34,833 nt of DNA from Intoshia linei. Taxonomy: Eukaryota; Orthonectida; Rhopaluridae. The stretch covers positions 1-34,833 of the forward strand of contig LWCA01000277.1 in NCBI GenBank assembly GCA_001642005.1, given 5' to 3'. The notes under the pieces were generated by a model. That model saw only the letters and a list, made by a program, of their open reading frames with translations, was not told the DNA's origin and ran no database searches. The first letter of the stretch is position 1, and each line of letters starts with the position of its first letter. The position numbers were made by a program, and so were the translations under genes. Of this stretch, positions 31,901 to 34,833 are shown piece by piece.

Positions 31901-34707
31901 AATAGATTCCATTGAGTAAGCAAAATTCACTTGCACAATTAATATTGTTCAATCAATAGAAAACCTTGATAAAAATCTTACCATTTTTTACATAAAGTTA
32001 AATAATTTTGTTTTAAACTTCAATTGGATGTCACATTAAAAATATAAAGTCACGTATAAATGACTACGTAAATAAATTTTTAACAGTGAAATCAATTAAT
32101 TATTAGTTATGATAATAAGATATTTACACGGAGAACACAACTAAACCAATTGATTATACTGGTAGTCATTTGGCAGTATCCAGCGGACATTAATGGGTCA
32201 ATAGACTAACACCTTAATAAGATATTAAGCTCAGTTAAACTGTTTTAAGTACGTTGAAGTAATTAACTAGTCATTTATTGAAGTAGTTTAAGTAAATTTT
32301 TTTATTACCACAAGTTTTTTGGACTAGCTTTTTTAAAGTTTTATTATTGGCATCTATCTGTTATCATAATACTTATTTTAGATACAAGAGATTGACATCT
32401 GAATTAAAAAATGAGATTTCAAATTTAAAAGATATTATTTCAAAAAATAATGAAACCATTGAAAGGCAAATCTTATATTATACTAGCTTATGGTATTATG
32501 TACCATAATGTCGTAGACCTTGGCCGTTATGTACTTCGTACAAACAGCAGATGGCTCTGCCGAGGGCCTAATTTTTTAATTAATTATAAGCAATAAGTTA
32601 TATTCTTTTAAAAATCCAATATATATACAACCCTAAAAATGGTCATAAATGACATAATTCAATAAAAAATATAATTTTAAATAATATGCAGGATACACAA
32701 TTTTATTAAATTGTGTATTATAATTTATAAGTTATCAAACTTTAATTAATTAGAAAAGAAAAAAGAATTAAAACGATTGAAAAAAGCTTCAAAGACAACG
32801 AAAAAATCCATATAATTCAAATAAAAAAAAACATCAATAGTGTAACATAATTTATTATAAAAATATTCAATTAAGTCATTCATTGATGGTTGAACCGTCT
32901 CAAAATTCATTTTTTTTTAAAGAAGCTTTCCATATTTGAGAATACATTTGGCGAACTGTCAGTTGAGTGACACTCATTTGAGCATTACACCTTGGAGCTA
33001 AATAATCATAGATTTTGCTAATTGATCATCTTATTGATTTTTGGACCAAATTTTTGTGGGTTCCATTAAAAAAATTTGAAAATAATGTAAGTACCAAAAT
33101 TTGTTTGGATTTTTATTGGAAATTTTTAAATTTTTTTATTAAAATTTTGTAGGATTTTTAAGGTTTTCAAAATCTCACTCACAAATATTCAATGTTTACA
33201 AGTAGAGATGAGGAAACTGATGCAAAATGTGCATTGCACAATTGTGTTTTTTTTAAAATTTGAACTAAAAAAAATATAGATATCATCATTTGAACGAAAA
33301 CTAGAATATGATGATAAAAAAATAAATGAAATGGAAAAATATAAACGTGAGATAAAAGACAAAATAAAATCATATGATGAAATGATTAATGATTTAAAAG
33401 TCGATAAAAAAAATATGCTTGAACAACTAAATGAAAAAAACAGTGAAAATGACAACTTGGAAAAATTGTTGGAGATTGAATCTCAAAAAAGCATAAAACT
33501 ATCCAAAATTTTGGCTGACACTAATCAATCAATGAATGACTACATTTTAAAATTTAATAAAACCACAAGTGTAATAGAAGATTATGAAACTCAAATATTA
33601 GAGTTAAAAAAAACAAATATTGAATATAAAACATTTAATGATAAAAATGGTAATATTATTGACAATTTAAAACAAATCATCACTTCAAATAATGTAAAAA
33701 GTGAACAGCAACAAACTGAAAATATTCAATTAAAAAAAATTGCACAAGATTTAGATGATGATAAAAAATTGATTTTGAAAAATAGCCAAGTTTATCAGGT
33801 TTCATATAGTTAATTCATATTTAGATGAAAATGTATTACAAGTCTATGCATTAATGTTATTCATATTAATATTAATCATTAAGGTTTTTGGAATATTGAA
33901 TATTCAATTATTTAGATAAATCAAGAAAATATTATTAAGGAACTCTTTGAAAAAGATAGGCAAAATAATGATCACATCTCCATGTTATCTCAAAAATCAG
34001 ATGTTATTTTAGAATTAAGAAAGAAATATAATAAAAACAAAAATGTTTTGACTGGCAATAAAAAGGTTTATTTTATTTTTAATTTTAGCTTAAGTTTCGT
34101 TTACAGTTTTGTTAATAGGAAATTGATAAACTGCAATGTATTATATTAAAGACAGAGCAAGATTTAAAAGAACAGTTATATCTGAAAGAGAATTTATCAC
34201 AGGAAGTTAATCGTTTAAATTTAATAATAGAAGCTAAAACTTCCGAATTGTCAAAAGTAATATATTTATTGTGTAGTTTAAAAGTATTTATTATAATGAT
34301 AGCACTAACTATTATTTGTACTACATTATAAATTGTAAAATAGTCTGATATGTTCAGCATGTATATGTGACTTTCAATGAAATTAATGAATCTGCTTTGA
34401 CTGGCTCAAGTTTTTTTGAAAAAAAATAATTTTAAAAATGTGAAATTTTTTATAATATTTTTTTAGAATATCGAGAAACAAGAAAGTATTATAAAAGATT
34501 TCGATATTTTAAAATGCAAAAAAATAAAATTGGAAAGTGATTTGAATAGCGTATAAACGAAATTATGTAGTTTTTTCAATTTTTTAATTATAATTATAGA
34601 TGAAACAAATTTTTAAAGAAAAGGTAAAAAGTTTAGACGTTGATAATGAAAAAACAAAAAACGAAAATGATGAATTATTCAATAAATTGACTTATTTAAA
34701 TGAAAAA
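28915..34707 (+). CDS. Large coiled-coil protein, partial, not identified
   Basis: At least nine exons are supported by GT-AG borders and consistent phase: 28915-29107, 29462-29607, 29697-29762, about 32387-32465 (3' border uncertain, perhaps a GC donor), 33280-33798, 33916-34065, 34119-34256, 34467-34550 and 34600-34707, continuing past the window. After the first junction every clearly bounded exon starts and ends in phase 0. The protein is almost wholly charged heptad-type coiled coil (for example YKREIKDKIKSYDEMINDLK, then NDNLEKLLEIESQKSIKLSK), apart from a less helical part near SSNLHAKNILLHHGYDSNIL. This is the look of a centrosomal, cytoskeletal or golgin-type protein. A CEP135/TSGA10-like identity came to mind but is not demonstrated. 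The true start lies upstream of 28915. Confidence 0.7.
29940..30020 (-). repeat. Dispersed repeat copy, GTTATGTACTTC family, inverted
   Basis: CTACTGTTTGTACAAAGTAC followed by ATAACATGGAAGCTAC is the reverse complement of the family sequence at 32500-32570, with scattered differences. It is followed by ATATTACACTAG, similar to TATTATACTAG at 32477. Confidence 0.55.
30233..30955. repeat. Bidirectional iteron array (GTCAGTATT, two opposed arms)
   Basis: The left arm has GTCAG-type motifs at 30233, 30256, 30276, 30316, 30346 (GTCGG), 30366, 30386 (GGCAG), 30406 and 30426, mostly at exact 20-base steps. The right arm has the reverse-complement motif (ACTGAC/ATACTGA) near 30679, 30751, 30772, 30794, 30816, 30838, 30859, 30881 and 30902, at 21-22-base steps. 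The arms are separated by about 250 bases and lie in the intron 29763-32386 of the coiled-coil gene. No ORF is present. Confidence 0.8.
30491..30524. repeat. Strong hairpin between the iteron arms
   Basis: AAATATTCT-C-TGGTGT (30491-30506) pairs with ACACCA-T-AGAATATTT (30509-30524), with one mismatch and a two-base loop. Confidence 0.75.
31230..32380. other. AT-rich intron sequence of the coiled-coil gene
   Basis: Contains (TAA)n at 31583-31602 and a repeated AGTCAAATA unit (31607-31632). Otherwise no gene or structured repeat was seen. Confidence 0.4.
32475..32575 (+). repeat. Dispersed repeat copy, GTTATGTACTTC family
   Basis: TATTATACTAGCTTATGG begins a segment containing GTAGACCTTGGCCGTTATGT, ACTTCGTACAAACAGCAGAT and GGCTCTGCCGAGGGCC. 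It is the most complete of three copies (others at 6836-6885 and, inverted, 29940-30020) and follows the putative 3' border of the coiled-coil exon near 32465. Confidence 0.55.
32576..33279. other. AT-rich intron sequence, nothing recognised
   Basis: A segment at about 32930-33030, with CAGTTGAGTGACACTCATTT, is less AT-rich and may be an old transposon piece. No frame supports a call. Confidence 0.3.
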
Positions 34708-34833
34708 GTAATTGAATTTTTTATTTATTGTTAACATAATAAAATAATACTAAAAGTACGGTATTCAGTGGTTTCCAAATAAATTTAAATTTAAATTTAA
34801 ATTGTACAATAATATTTCTGTATAATTTTTATA

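Noticed and set aside
33189-33455. Minus-strand Phe/Ser-rich ORF
   Set aside because: Shadow of the Lys-rich coiled-coil exon 33280-33798.

Overview
The window is eukaryotic nuclear DNA and very AT-rich. It holds two recognisable conserved animal/fungal-type housekeeping genes broken by many very short introns, one cyclophilin-like gene, one large coiled-coil gene that runs off the right edge, and a dense set of decayed transposons. The transposon mix (Tc1/mariner, pogo/Tigger, an IS5/Harbinger-like DDE element, hAT-type fragments, a piggyBac C-terminal zinc finger, a Ty3/gypsy LTR element) is typical of a metazoan. Introns of about 38-60 bp and strongly diverged housekeeping proteins suggest a fast-evolving, intron-miniaturised animal lineage, for example a parasite such as a myxozoan or an unusual arthropod. 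The species cannot be settled from the sequence alone.

Layout, left to right. 0.1-1.1 kb: Tc1/mariner remnant. 1.3-2.5 kb: broken DDE transposase. 2.6-3.7 kb: dispersed repeat, an orphan exon-like ORF and a hAT-type transposase fragment. 4.8-8.25 kb (minus strand): eight exons of UBA2/SAE2, the SUMO-activating E1 subunit, covering about the N-terminal half; the rest is not visible. 8.45-10.2 kb (minus): Tigger/pogo remnant. 10.49-14.14 kb: Ty3/gypsy element with short LTRs, preceded by an apparent solo-LTR copy and a single N that marks an assembly join. 14.4-15.2 kb: diverged secreted-type cyclophilin. 15.95-27.13 kb: translation initiation factor eIF5B on the plus strand, with TE-filled long 5' introns and very short downstream introns. 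27.5-28.1 kb: another transposase-like relic. 28.9-34.7 kb: multi-exon coiled-coil gene whose long intron contains an unusual bidirectional iteron array.

The genes do not form a pathway: UBA2 acts in SUMO activation, eIF5B in ribosomal subunit joining, the cyclophilin-like protein probably in the secretory pathway if it is functional. The most notable signals are the convergent 20/21-22-bp iteron array at 30.23-30.95 kb, the duplicated flank and TSD around the LTR element (solo-LTR allele or misassembly), three introns of exactly 38 bp in eIF5B, a 109/441-bp nested repeat in another eIF5B intron, and a cyclophilin fold that has lost nearly all catalytic residues. All exon models come from reading splice sites and phases by eye; no database or transcript was consulted.
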